A stretch of 64,000 bases of DNA from Alviniconcha marisindica (GCA_018857735.1 JABMCL010000533.1:62001-126000), one strand, 5' to 3'. Counted from the first letter of the stretch, positions 10,395 through 22,728 are shown. Made by a program: numbers and translations. Notes: generated by a model not told the origin, from the letters alone.

Positions 10395-13270
10395 CTCACT
10401 CACACACTAACTCACTCACTGGATAGGAAAGAATGGTGAAGATGCAAGAGTGTCATAAACAATACATTCTAACTTTCCGACAGTGGCAATAAACAAAAGT
10501 TTGTGCCCGAAAAGTTTACAATCATGAAACGAAGACAACAAAAAGTTACATCATATTGGCATTAGTTATTTCTAGTAGTCGGTTTCACAGTCTGTCGTCC
10601 CGTGCTATAAACTCTTCTAATTTATTCCAGAAGAATTTTACATGTTGACATCTCCACGTACAATGTTGGATACTCTAGGTTACAGAAATTGCACAAAACA
10701 TCTTGTGCACTGCCCATTTCTTTTAACACAATATTGTTTGCTAACATCCTGTGTAATAATCTGATCTGGAACCATTTCAGTTTTACTTCTTGTATTTTCT
10801 TTGTCTTTTTAAAACAGGCTTTCCAGACTATTCCTTCTCCTAACTTTATTTCCCATTTACTGCAGCAGTTCGGACTTTTCCATTTTCAATTAATATGTCA
10901 TAATAAAATTTAGTTCCTTTCACTTGATTATAGATCTTTGCAAATGATCTGGGATTTATAACCATTTCATTTGATTCAGTATTAAACTTGAGGCTTTTAA
11001 GATATGTTTTGATGGCCTGTACACATCCAAAGTATTCCAAATAGTTAACTTGAATATTGTATTTTTTTGTAAATTCGTTATATTTATAAAACCGTCCTTC
11101 TTCATTTATCACATGGCTTATGCAATAAACGCCTATCTCTAACCGACTTTTAAAAAGAATGCATTTTTTGCCAACTTTAATGTTCCTGTTTAGGAAAAGA
11201 GGTTCTGCTAATGCTTCCTCTGATGATTCTGGCTTTACTTTGTATCGAAAAAGTTCATAGACTTTAAATGTGTCCTCCCAGAATCTATTACCGTGGAAAT
11301 CCGTGTATGGTCCAAGCATTTACAGTAAAGAATACTGTAAATGCTTGGACCATACATATTTATGTTATCCATGTCTTGATACATTTGACATGCAATTTGT
11401 TTCCACCTATGATTTGTAGTTTTTAGTTTTCTTATCCATGTTAACTTCAGAGCATTCATAAAGCTTTTTATCTGAGGAATACCCAGACCGCCATCAGCAA
11501 TATGCTTTACCGCTATGTCTCTGCTTATTCTATCACGCTTTCTGTTCCATACAAAGCGGAAAATCATTTTTTGAAGATCTTCTTTAAACATGTTCAGTGG
11601 ATTCGGCAAAAGTAGCCATAAATGTACAAGTAACTTTTAAATTCCTGGAACTTTGTATCAAAGTTCAACCGTGCGCAGGTCTGGAGGTCGTTTGTAAACC
11701 ATATGCCAATTATCTTAAATTTAGGTGGGTTCCATTCAAACTTCAGGTGTGGCATGCACCTTATGTTACTATTAGTATTTGATCCCAACCATACTACAAT
11801 TGTTTTTTAGTATTGATCTTCAATCCAGATTTATTTCCAAAATCGTCGAGGACCCTAATAGTTTCTTCGAATGTTTTACACTTTTCAATTTGAAATTATT
11901 TAGTATCGTCGGCAAACTGTGATATTTTATGTTCGGTCTGACCGATAATAATTCCTTTAATATCTCGGTTTTCTTTAATCATAATTGCAAAAAAAAATAT
12001 GCGCAAAGAATAAATACATATGGTGATATCGGATCTCCCTGTCTACATCCTCTTTTTATAGAGAACCAAGGAGATGGCTGCCCATTAACTAGAACAGTTG
12101 ACTTGATGTTGTTATAAAATACGCTGATCCATCTTCCGATGTCCTTTTGGAACCCGAATGCCTTTAGTACTTTGTGCATGAAAGTCCAGTCAAGCGATCG
12201 AAAGCTTTTTCAAAGTCTACACATAATAACAATCCAGTCAATCTGTTCGTATTGCAATAATTTATCAAGTCATAAATAAGTCTAGTATTGTTTCCTATGT
12301 ATCTGTTTGCCATAAAAACCTGTCTGATCTTCACTAATTAATGTGGGTAATACTTTCTTCATTCTTTTTGCTATACATGATGTGGATATTTTATACACTA
12401 CATTCAACAATGAAATAGGTCTCCAGTTTTTTAGATATTCCCTGGGTTTGTCCCCTTTAGGTATACATATAATAATGCCTTCTTTTTGTGTAGGCGACAT
12501 TTCACCTTCATCAAAACCATCATTTATTGCTTTCACCACCAGTGTGTCTAGTCTTCTTCCAAAAGACTTTTAAAAATTCGACAGTGAATCCATCAGAGCC
12601 TGGGCTTTTTCCATTCTTCATTCTCTTTAGTGCACATGTTGCTTCTTCAGCTGTAATTTTCCCCTCCAAATTCTCGGCATGTTCTTCGGCTATTTTCGGG
12701 TATTCCTTTATTAACTGTTCAATTTTGCAATCTTCTGTGTTTCTGTTTTTATAAAAAGATTCATAAAACTGTTTTGTTTCTTCCAAAATAGCGTTCGTTT
12801 GCGTCAAAATGCTGCCATTCTTTGCAATAATTTTATTCATTTGTTTACTAACAAAGTTTCTTTTTTCAAGGCCGCAAAAGTATTTTGTTATTTTTTCTCC
12901 CTCCCCAACCCATCTAGCTCTTGATCTCAGCATTGTGACCTTCCATTTTCTTTTGTCTAATATCAACCAGGTTTTCATTCGCAGCTTTTAGGTCCAGGTC
13001 CAGTTCAGTTTTATTAACTTTTTTCTCAGTTAATCTAATTTTGGTTTCCAGTTCTTCCTCAAGTACTCTTATAGTTTTCTTTTTCATTATGGCATAAGCA
13101 ATCGTTTTACTTCGTGTTTCCATTAGTAGTACATCGAGAAATAATTGGTCTGATATTGTGAACTGTATGTCTTTAGAACTGGTTTTTGATAAATTGTTCC
13201 TATCATATGGTAAAGCAGCATACTGTTGAATTACTTTCTCTATAGTGTCATTCACTTCTTGTACAAACTC

Positions 13271-13840
13271 TCAGACCTAAAATCACGCACAAATAAATAT
13301 ATTAGGACTGTGGCAGTCTGACTGATATAGTTCCCGGAAAATAAATGACACCAGATATTTCCAGTGCTAAAAGAATGTATTGTTTGTCCTCGGACAAACG
13401 GAAAAGAAGAGACTGTGATGGCCCGATTGTACATTGGCCATTCTTTTATTACTCATTCCTTTTTATTGAAGGGTGAGGAATCGAATGTGCATCGAATGTG
13501 ATCAACATTTAACCATAAAACATATTTTACTTACTTGTTCGGATTTTATTGAAGAGAGAGAGCCACTTTACAGCTCAGTCATTACGTATGTTGTTTCAGG
13601 ATATTTCGCCTGAGAAGATTTTTAACTTTTTGAAAGAAATTAATATTTTTTGAAAAATCTAAATTTGAGATCATTTTTAGTTATGTTTGTGTTCACCTTT
13701 TAAGCATGGTTTTAAAACTGTATATAGACCCATTTTAAGACATACACATTATTAAAAATTAAATATATAATATCAGATGTGTATCGCCCTGATATAACCG
13801 TACCGGTTGACTGGGCGTAAAACACCAACTTACTTAACTC
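13271..13840 (+). mobile_element. I-like LINE 3' fragment inserted in the Tx1/L1-like ORF2
   Basis: Starts inside RNase H (SDLKSRTNKY) and runs through the knuckle region, 3'UTR and hairpin (13785-13817) to the tail at 13835. It is flanked by AACTC at 13266-13270 and 13836-13840. Excising it with one AACTC rejoins the host frame as LKDSEFVQEVND, so this is a true insertion and younger than the host element. Confidence 0.85.
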
Positions 13841-14360
13841 GCTGTCTTTTAAAATGAGCTGTTAAATTTCCAGTATGTCTTCTTTTTTTTATGCAATCTT
13901 CCCCAAATGATAACTAGTGTGAACATGGAGTGGTCTGTCCTATATCTCTTACAGTATTACACAAGTTTTCTGAAATCAGAAAATAATCTAGCCTGCTTTG
14001 TTGAAAGGGGTTCGTTCGTCTCCATGTAAACCGTTGTAGTTGCGGGTTGAGTTCTCTCCAAATATCCACCAAACAGGGTCGGCGATAATTTCTTCCACCT
14101 TCTCTTGGGCTTTAATATTATTGGTACGTTTACAGTTACAATAATTTATGGTTGGATCCAGAACTAGGTTCCAATATAAACATTTGGATCGTCTATATTT
14201 GGCCCATATATGTTTACTTGCAAAACATCCATTTTCATTGTGCTGATATGCACCATCAAGAAATTTCCTCCATTGTCCCTAAATACCCCTTTGACCTTGA
14301 ATTCAAAATCATTATTGAAAAGTATGGCCACACCTCGACATCTTGTATTATTGGAACAAA

Positions 14361-16549
14361 GTAAGTAAGTTGGTGTTTTACGCCCAGTCAACCGGTACGG
14401 TTATATCAGGGCGATACACATCTCATATATTTTAATATGTATTTCTTAAAATGAGTCTATATACAGTTTTAAAACCATGCTTAAAAGGTGTATAACATAA
14501 ACATAACTAAAAACTATCTCAAATTTATATTTTTCCAAAAATATTGATTTCTTTCAAAAGTTAAAAATCTTCTCAGGTAAAATATCTTGAGATAACATGC
14601 GCAGTGATTTAGCTGTAAAGTGGCTCTCTCTTATTTCAATAAAATCCGAACAAGTAAGTAAAATATGCTCTATGGTTAAACGTTTATCACATCCGATGCA
14701 CACTGGCGGTTCCTCACCCTTCAATAAAAAGGAATGAGTAATAAAAGAATGGCCAATGTGCAATCGGGCCATCACAGTTTCTTCTTTTCGGATTGTCCGG
14801 GGACAAACAATACATTCCTTTAACATTGGAAATATCTTATATCATATATTTTTCGGGAACTCATCCCATTCAGACTGCCACAGTTGTAATATATATTTAT
14901 TTGTGCGTGATTTTAGGTCTGACAATGGGAGGAGCTCAACCGAGATGTCGCCATCAATGGCATCCTTAGCTGCAGAATCTGCAGCCGAATTTCCCCTAAT
15001 GCCAACATGGAAACAATATGAAAACAATCTGAAAACAATCTCTCTCCCGTCTCTTGTCATTTCTGTATATATATAAGTCTAATATATGAACTAAGACTGG
15101 ATGGTCGTACTTTAGGTTAAATATTGACTGTAAATGTAATGGTGTGGAGTGGTAGAAGGACAGGACACAGGCAGCGGAGTCGGTCAAAATGGAGTCCACA
15201 GCTGGCGGAGACGGCAAACAGGCTTTTATTCTACAGCAGCAGACAACTTTTCAGCACACCCAAAATCCTCACGCGCACGCATAGATAAGAGAACTGCGCT
15301 GGCCGCAAGGAACACACGCTATCGCTACAATGAAATCGGCCCTCTGGACCGCAAAATGGCTGACAATTGTGTTTCCTTGGCCCGCACAAATACAGTTTCC
15401 TCAACAATAACTAAACTAATTAAAACATGAAAAACATCAAATGAAAGCTACAATTACAATCTTTTAAACCGTATAAACAAAATGTACACACATGACTTAT
15501 TTTATTTACAACAAGAGTGGGAAACGTGGCTTGCACCTGTCCATAAACAAATTCCGACAACTAAATCACAACTAACACAATGTACAAAATATTAATGTTA
15601 CTAGAGCTTACATCAAAATAAAGTGCACGCTCCCACGGTTAAAATGGTACATAACAATTACAATACAACGCCCTGTATGAGAAGCAAGACACACTCAAAG
15701 ACTAGCACTAAAACGATCGGTGCGAACTTTCGCCTGGGGCGCGTTATCTTAGTCGCAACAGCGCTGATAGTGATATCAAGTAGTCTATGAATATAACTTA
15801 GCTTCTACAGTACACAATACTCAATAAGTTAATTTCAACCCAAAATAAACACTAAACATGAAGTCAGCTAAGCAAAATACTATACGACAAAGCATTGATC
15901 GACACAGAATTACTTTCATCGAGTCAAAACAACGATTCACTACTATTCACTAGTACTACACAGAAAATGCGCCATACAGACGACGGCTATAAAAAGAATA
16001 GACCTAGAGAGGCATCGGCAACTGATTAAGCTCGATCCTGCGTCTAAATAAGATCTAAATAAACATTCTAAGATGCCAAATTATATTACACATGGCTTAG
16101 TGCATAAAAAGGACTAGGTAAACAAAGCGTAGGTAAACAAACAAGCGGTCAAAATATTAAGGGAGAAAACATTTGAAACTGGCGCGCACCAGCGGCTATC
16201 GCCGGTCGGCTGTGTGAAGGCCATGTGGCGTTACGCAACACGCAGTCGCGCTTCAAAACAAAAGCGTCGTCTGCTCCGGTTCCCGGGTTACTAACAGTAC
16301 AATAATGAAATTGCGTGGATCTGATAACCGGGGCGGGATTACCGTTAAAACGTATACAAAGAGCACTTGCTGACATAAAGATCAAAGGGGATCTGATAAT
16401 ATCAAAAACGATTTTCCTTTGGAATAATAAACATGTTTGAGAGCTAAAAGAATAGCCCTCAACTCTGCTGTATATATTGAACTGTCGTCTGGAAGCCGAC
16501 AGGTAAAAGGTTTATTAATTCGTTTAGTGGATACAGCCTAAAAGAAAAT
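14361..16549 (-). mobile_element. I-like LINE fragment inserted in the Tx1/L1-like endonuclease, itself split
   Basis: The 3' part (14361-15134) holds tail, hairpin (14381-14413), 3'UTR, C-terminal knuckle and the second half of RNase H. The 5' part (16376-16549) holds the first half of RNase H (SSIYTAELRAILLALKHVYYSKGK region). The two are separated by the LTR-like insert at 15135-16375. Excision restores the host endonuclease in frame as SYF-LCSNNTRCRGVAI; a 4-bp CTTT is shared at the edges. Confidence 0.82.
15135..16375. mobile_element. solo-LTR-like insertion (1241 bp, TGT...ACA, TAAA duplication)
   Basis: The block begins TGTAATGG and ends GCTGACA, and is flanked by TAAA at 15131-15134 and 16376-16379. 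Outside it the RNase H sequence of the host LINE resumes on both sides (GACTGTAAA / GATCAAAGGGGATCTGATAATATC) when compared with the copy at about 7330-7360. TG...CA ends with a 4-bp duplication and no internal coding sequence fit a solo LTR, but no PBS or partner LTR is present. A 216-bp part (15456-15672) recurs at 63779-63996. Confidence 0.65.
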
Positions 16550-16727
16550 ACGAAGTAAAACCCCATTCCGCAGTGATGTATTTGTCGAGTTTCAGGTCCG
16601 AATGAGTGTCTTGTAAAAAATAAATAGAATAGCGTTTTTGTCGCAAATAATTAAATACATCTCTTCTTTTTTGCACATTTCCTAATCCGCGACAGTTTAC
16701 CGAGGCAACTGTTATCTTATCCATCAC

Positions 16728-17338
16728 TAAATTATACTGACAAGTCTATGAGCTGACACTCTAAAGCTGCGCACAGATGAACGACTACAATTAGAACAGG
16801 TGTTCACGGAGTTAGCACGACATTTTTCCCTTTCTCCGCGATTGATGACAAACAAAATCAATGTTTGAAAAGGTCTCGTATGACAGTCGAAGCATAGAAC
16901 AAAACTCGAACATGGGCATGAAAAGATGACATTCTTTTCATTCCTGTTCACTCTCACTTCATTCGCACGCTTTCCATTCACACGCACACACATACATCCG
17001 AATTCTTCCGTCGTCTTCGTCGTGACCAGTGCTCAAGGACTGCACGCACCTCGTTTAAGTCATGAGCCCATTGTGCACGTGAATTACAAGCTAGGAGCTT
17101 GGGGCTTCTGCCCGAGTCCGGCTGGCAAGTATAACGGTACCAAACAAATGAGTCAAATGGAAAAAGAAGGAAGAAAAAAAGAAACGCACAGCACATCTAC
17201 GAAGTCGTCGACTGAAAGATAAGACTGAAACTGACGACTGAAAGATAAGATCTCAAACTATAAAAACAGCAAGGTAACAAGTTCTTCAAAGACTGACGTG
17301 TTATTCACATGTAACGTAGATCACGCGCGCGCGCGCGC

Positions 17339-17379
<41 letters not shown>

Positions 17380-18500
17380 GTGTGGCGTGCGTGCAGATGC
17401 GCATGCATGCGTGAGCCACTATGCATGTGTGTGTGTGTGCGCGCGCTCGTGCGTATCTACGAAGGTAGGACTCATACAAATCAAAAAGATAGGATCTCAA
17501 AAGCGAAGTCGCAACATCAGCATGTATGAACATATAATTATAGTCATTCGAGCAACATGTGTACGTACCTGTCTACGTTTGTGTGTCTGCCGCTGTGTGT
17601 GTGTGTATGTGTGTGCGCGCGGGGGAGGGAGGGGGGGTTGAGTGCGTGCGCGCACGTGACCTTTTTTCTTTCATTCTGCCACGCTGAATCAGTGCAACCA
17701 AGGAACTCCAATTAAAACATACAAGCCAAAAAACAACAAACAAGTGGTCACACCTAGATACCTATGAGACATGCATACAGCTTGTTTGCTGTGCGGAGGG
17801 CGTGTGTTGGTGTATGTGTGTCTGCGTGCTTGTGTACGGGTGTCTGAGATGTTGGGGGGAGGGTACAGTTGTGTAGCTACGGGTCACACAGTTTTTGTCT
17901 CCGTAGTGTCTAACAGGCATCAACTCAACAACGTAAAATCATTTGCAGTTCAGTAACGATTATTGTCCGACCGCACACGGAGCACACATACCGGGCAAGA
18001 GTGATCAGATTTTTCAGCGTTTTCACTCGCCTCGCGTGCAATCGTTAGTGTCTGTCGAGGGAGTGGAGGTCTCCTTCTCAGTTACTGGTTGAGTTCAAGT
18101 GCGTGTGTGTGTGTGTGTGTGGGGTGGGGGGGGGGGGGGGGGGGGGGGGACGAAAGAGAGAGGACAAAACAGCAGCTTACTCAACCGCGGCGCTACTATT
18201 GGCATGACAATACACAATACTAAGTAGCATACTTATAGTGAAGCCATACGTGCATTTTCATCACATCATATTGTGCATTTCCTGCCACGACCAGCGCAAC
18301 TCTTGGAGCTGTAACAGAAGGGAAATAAAAGTGTGTAAGTTCATCGTGTAGCGTACACAATCTGGCAACAGAACGTAGGAATTCGTATCGGCGTAGGCAT
18401 GTCTGTCACAGCGGTAAATGAGTATCGTTTTTTCCTTATTTTGTTCATGTTCATTTTTGGTTACATGCACTTGTCACGTACCTGATTGTCCATTCTTGCA
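16728..18500. other. no gene seen; microsatellites
   Basis: Upstream of the Tx1/L1-like ORF2. Holds (CG)n(TG)n at 17325-17376, GT/GC-rich stretches around 17425-17450 and 17580-17655, and a GT tract with a 29-base G-rich run at 18100-18149. No exon or transposon protein is recognised. Confidence 0.6.
18121..18149. repeat. poly-G run
   Basis: Almost pure G directly after a (GT)n tract. A second G-run lies at 18545-18567. Both are G-quadruplex-capable. Confidence 0.9.
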
Positions 18501-18641
18501 GCGTGATAATGTCCAAGAACACTTCTGTGATTAGCTGCAGAAATGGGGAGGGGGGGGGGGGGGGGGAATATGTACTATCAGAGTGGGGTGGTTTCAGTTC
18601 CGACGGACACTGTGGGACATGTTGTTGGACTGGGTGTTGGC

Positions 18642-19523
18642 CTACTGGACACAGACTGAACATCGTGGGCAGGCCGGTGTTGGTCGCTGGGGTTGCTGCC
18701 AGCCTGTGAATCTCTGGGTGGGGGTTCTCAGCTCACGGGGCAGCTTGGACAGGTCCCCCTTCTCGATCTTGACAACCCTCTTGTCTGCCAGTAGAGCGAA
18801 GATCCTGCCGTCCTTGGTCCAGGTGCTCTTGAGTGCCTTGTGTTTGCTGACCCAGTCCAGCCGTTCTTTGTTTAGCGGGGTCAGGTCCTCGATGATCGCG
18901 ATGCCAGATCCCTTCAGGTTCCAGCGTGCTTGGATTACTTCCATTCTGTGTCGCCTTGATACGAACCGCACGATGACCTGGCGCTGGTATCCCTTGGAGA
19001 ACTGGCCAACTCTATGGGCAACACTGATGTGTTGCTTCGTAATGTGCCCGAGTTGCAGCTTCTCGTTAATAATTGCCAGCACTTTGTCTTCGCATAGCGT
19101 CGTGGTCTCGCTGCTGCTGTCAGGACCAAGCTTAACAAGACGGAGGTTTTCTCGTCTGCCATGCTATTCTAGATCGTTTCTTCTTTCACGTTCTACATCA
19201 AGTCTGTTACGGAGGGTTGTCATTTCTTCCTGCAGAGCTTCACATTTTCTTTCAGATTTGTGCAGTCTCTCTGTCAGGCGATCATTAAGTCTACTTAACT
19301 CAAACACCTCAGATCGCAGCTTTTCCACTTCCTCCATGATCTTCTGAGTCAGAAACAGTTGTTTTTTGTCCATTTTTTCCTCAGTGTTTTTCAACTTCTT
19401 CATGATACTGTCACTAACCTCCATGCTGCGTCGCTGTTCTGCAGTACTGAACATGTCGCTCGAGTCCAGGTCCGTGCCGCTTGTGTCAGTTGACTGAGCC
19501 TTCTTCCTTTTCTTGCCACCCAT
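18642..19523 (-). pseudogene. LINE ORF1 (coiled coil + RRM-like), one in-frame stop
   Basis: ATG at 19523 (MGGKKRKKAQSTDTSGTD). A charged coiled coil follows (KLKNTEEKMDKK through TERLHKSERKCEALQEEM), then HGRRENLRLVKLG, VLAIINEKLQLG, ISVAHRVGQF, RQVIVRFVSRRHRMEVIQ, GIAIIEDLTPLN and WTKDGRIFAL, the order seen in L1/CR1-type ORF1 proteins (coiled coil, RRM, C-terminal domain). About 293 codons are open except for one TAG at about 19161-19163 (LE-stop-HGRRENL). No ORF2 follows immediately on the - strand; the nearest is the Tx1/L1-like ORF2 start 1.9 kb away at 16727. Confidence 0.8.
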
Positions 19524-19661
19524 CTCACAGCTGACTGCACGGTACAGCGGCCAGTGGCATGTCTCACGTGCAGTTAAATCTTTTCGATGATTATTGTTTT
19601 TCTTTCTGTTTTAGCCACATTTGTTCCCAGAAGATGTTGAGCGAAGCATTTTGGATCCCGG

Positions 19662-19808
19662 ATATAGTAGTAGTAATATAATAATAGTTGACTTTTGTAT
19701 AGCGCTATTCTCTAGTGTACACAGACTCACTGCGCTTTACAACATTCTCCAACATTTTCTAAGTTTCACAAACATAATACATATAATTATGACAACTAAC
19801 AATGTATA

Positions 19809-19877
<69 letters not shown>

Positions 19878-19993
19878 GTGCCATATGAGAAGCAGCAATA
19901 TATAACGAAAATGAATCATTATATTACTACCTACCCTTAATTCCATCCCTCCCCGTCCCCACCCCCGCCCCCAACTGACACAAGCGCGCGCGC

Positions 19994-20042
<49 letters not shown>

Positions 20043-21542
20043 CACACACACATGAATATGAAACAGCGGTTGGCATGTACAAATCAATCAGAAGGCTTGG
20101 CGGAAGAGATGCATTTTTAGGTTATCTTTGAAAGTTGGGAGGGGGGGAGAACCTCTCAGGTCGGCCGGCAGCGAGTTCCACACAGTCGGAGCAATGTAAC
20201 CAAAAGGACGTTCACCGAAGGTTTTCAAGTTTGTTTTTGGAATTTTGAGCAGCCTTTCTGTCGAAGAACGAAGGGAACGCGATGGTTGATATGTGCAGAG
20301 AGAAGAAGCCAGGTATGGCGGAAGAGTGCCGTCGAAGTGACGGAAAGTGAGCGTTGCGAGTTTGTACTGAATGCGGTATTTTACTGGGATCCAGTGGAGT
20401 TCTTTCAAAAGCGGTGTGACATGATCACGCTTCGATTTTTTCAAGATGAGCCTAGCGGCGTTCTTTTGGATCTTTTGTATGCGCGCGATTTGTTCATCGG
20501 CTACATCTGCGAAAGTAGCATTGCAGTAGTCCCAATCTTGACGTGATCATAGACGCAACAAGCTTTTCTGTGGAACTGCTAGAGAGGAACGGACGGATAT
20601 AGGCGATTCTCCTGAGTGCAAGAAATGTAGTGCGGCAGAGGCTACTGATGTGTTGTTTCATTGACAGTGTTTGGTCAAGATGCACTCCAAGGTACGTAAC
20701 AGTGGTCTGAAAAGGAATGCAACTTCCACCTATATCTACAGACTCGCAGCCGACCGAACTGATATGCACTGATGAACCTACAAGCATCATCTCAGTTTTG
20801 TGTGTTAAGCTTCAGTTTGTTGCTTTGCATCCATGACAAAGTATCGCTTATACAGGATTGAATGTTGGACTGAGCAGAAGTGAAATCGCTTGGTGGTGCA
20901 CTTTCAGAGATTTCTGTGTCATCAGCGTACTTGTGATAGTCACAGCTGTGACATGCTATGACATCAGACAGGGGTTGTGAATACAGGGTGAATAGTACAG
21001 GTCCGAGGACCGATCCCTGAGGAACACCAAAGACAAGGGGTATTGGTGTGGACATCAAACCGTCAACCACAACAGACTGCGTCCTATCACTTAGGTATGA
21101 CTCGAACCAAGACAGCGCTAATCCCGAGATTCGAAAAGTGCTCTCAAGTCGTCTTAATAAGATGGCATGGTCAAGGGTGTCAAAATCAGCACCCAGATCC
21201 AACAGTGCAAGTATTGACACAAGCTTCTGATCAGACTTTGTAAGGAGGCCTTCTAGTACACTCAAAACAGCAGTTTCGGTACTATGATATTTTCTGTACG
21301 TAGACTGTCGAATTTCGAGTAAGCTGTTTGCGCACAGATGAAACTGCAGTTGAAGAAGAACTACCCTCTCTAGTATCTTCGAAACGAATGGGAGATTTGA
21401 GACTGGTCTGAATTTTTAAAAAATCATTAGCATAAAGACCCGGTTTCTTCAGTATGGGTGTCACAAGAGCCTGCTTTAACACAGATGGGACAGTGCCGGT
21501 GGACAAAGAAACATTGACACTCCTTGTGACAAGGGGGGCTTC
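19662..21542 (-). pseudogene. CR1-like LINE, RT to 3' end (copy A)
   Basis: Reads downward: VNVSLSTGTVPSVLKQALVTPILKK, then RT blocks (FDTLDHAILLRRL, GVPQGSVLGPVLFTLY, YADD at 20918-20929, YLGVHLDQTLS), then the C-terminal LHWIPVKYRIQYKLATLTF and APTVWNSLPADLR. The 3'UTR contains CA tracts and ends at about 19662 with the sequence that reads GTAAAGCGCAGTGAG...AATAGCGCTATAC...TATTATTATATTA on the - strand, a CR1-type terminus. Frameshifts occur near 20500, 20790 and 21270-21420. The element is 5'-truncated next to the satellite. Confidence 0.87.
19809..20052. repeat. CA microsatellites within CR1-like 3'UTR
   Basis: A pure (CA)30 tract at 19809-19868, then (CG)n/(CACG)n/(CA)n at 19983-20052. 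Confidence 0.95.
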
Positions 21543-21975
21543 GTCGCAGTTCGACAAATACTCCCAACTAGGTTCGCGAAGCAAAAGTTCGCCCAATTAA
21601 GAACCAACTAGGTTTGCCGAATACTCCCAGCTAGGTTCGCGAACAAACATTCGCCCAATTAAGAACGGGCTTAAGAACCATCTAGGTTCGCCGAATACTC
21701 CCAACTAGGTTCGCGAACAAACATACGCGCAGTTAAGAACGGGCTTAAGAACCAACTAGGTTCGCCGAATACTCCCAACTAGGTCCGCGAGCAAACATAC
21801 GCCCAGTTAAGAACGGGCTTAAGAACCAACTAGGTTCGCCGAATACTCCCAACTAGGTTCGCGAACAAACATACGCCCAATTAAGAACGGGCTTAAGAAC
21901 CAACTAGGTTCGCCGAATACTCCCAACTAGGTTCACGAACAAACATACGCCCAATTAAGAACGGGCTTAAGGAAA
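21543..21975. repeat. 74-bp tandem satellite, about 6 units
   Basis: ACTCCCA recurs at 21560, 21623, 21697, 21771, 21845 and 21919, giving spacings of 63, 74, 74, 74 and 74. Each unit carries two copies of CCAACTAGGTTCGC and an inverted motif around TTCGCGAA, followed by GCCCAATTAAGAACGGGC. A related single unit lies at 5871-5915. Confidence 0.92.
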
Positions 21976-22200
21976 GTAACTTTTTTTCTTCTCGCCCAGT
22001 CAACCAGGAGGGTTATATCCGGGCGATATATAAATATAAAATCAGCCATTCTCAATAAGACGCGCCATTTTCATTATATGTTATAAAAGAAAAACCAGTC
22101 AAATCTGTTAATGACAGGACTCTTGATTTTATGTAAAGACTTGGTCGAAAAGAGTCGAGGTGATATGTTTGTGAATGAGAAGTGATGTTATCGGAATAAC
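21976..22200 (-). mobile_element. LINE 3' tail variant
   Basis: The terminal hairpin lies at 21993-22025 (- strand CGCCCGGATATAACC...GGTTGACTGGGCG) with an AAAGTTACTT tail at the satellite edge. The upstream body is not recognisable. Confidence 0.6.
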
Positions 22201-22269
22201 ATGTCGGTGAAACATAAGGTATGTACGCCAAACGTTGAGGTGTTGACTGTCAGTGTAAGACGGTACTAC

Positions 22270-22728
22270 ATAGGCTGCCACGAGAATCACACCGTGTATC
22301 CGCGTTCCGAAATGTTCAGCCGGAGCTCCCGTTACAGCGAGGCCCAGCCGGCGCAGGCAGAAGCAAAATGTCGGTCCGCGTAAACTACACTGATTTACGT
22401 CAAATGTCGGTATTGCACATCAAACAGATCATCATGGTTGGAACGGGGAAGCTTTCCCGTGTCCTGTGGTATAAATTTATTGACATCTGGTTCATCTGGT
22501 CCTGTGGTATAAATTTATTGACATCTGGTTCATCTGGTACACCTCACAATCAACATTTTCATTTTTGATTTCGGCCTTTTGCAGGCAAAATTGCACTTTC
22601 TTCAAAAACGACAGGAGAACGCAGTCATTTGGTGCATTTTTGTTACTGTCACTATGTTATTAAATATGTCATGCGTGATATGATGAACTATCACTGTTTA
22701 AGAGTACTTAGAAGTCGCGTTAGAAGGA
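22270..22728 (+). repeat. unknown repeat R2, copy 1
   Basis: Matches the reverse complement of 25862-26265 over about 400 bp with high identity, starting at TCACACCGTGTA. It contains a 38-bp tandem duplication (22462-22499 and 22500-22537, TCCTGTGGTATAAATTTATT...) absent from copy 2. The right end is cut by a LINE tail at 22729. Confidence 0.8.

Larger units (their letters stand above)
10440..16727 (-). pseudogene. Tx1/L1-like LINE ORF2 (endonuclease-RT-CCHC), interrupted by nested elements
   Basis: ORF2 of a non-LTR element reading from 16727 down to about 10440. It starts MMDKITVASVNCRGLGNVQK with endonuclease motifs (LQDTHSD; CRGVAILFNN; VNIYGPN). After two insertions it continues YWKFNSS, RARWVGEGEKITKYF, GKSPGSDGF, NWRPISLLN, and the catalytic box as FADD at 11905-11916. 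The C-terminal part includes FVWNRKRDRI and ends with a CNFC-type knuckle and FFWNKLEEF at about 10640. RARW..GEK..KYF and the FVW block are features of the L1/Tx1 group. There are many frameshifts and stops. Removing the inserts at 13271-13840 and 14361-16549 restores the frame at both places. Confidence 0.85.

Noticed and set aside
18583..19347. 254-codon open frame on the + strand
   Set aside because: It is the antisense of the LINE ORF1 at 18642-19523; the - strand has the recognisable coiled coil and RRM motifs.
21543..21975. CRISPR-like array
   Set aside because: Units are directly adjacent with no unique spacers, and the genome is eukaryotic; it is a satellite.
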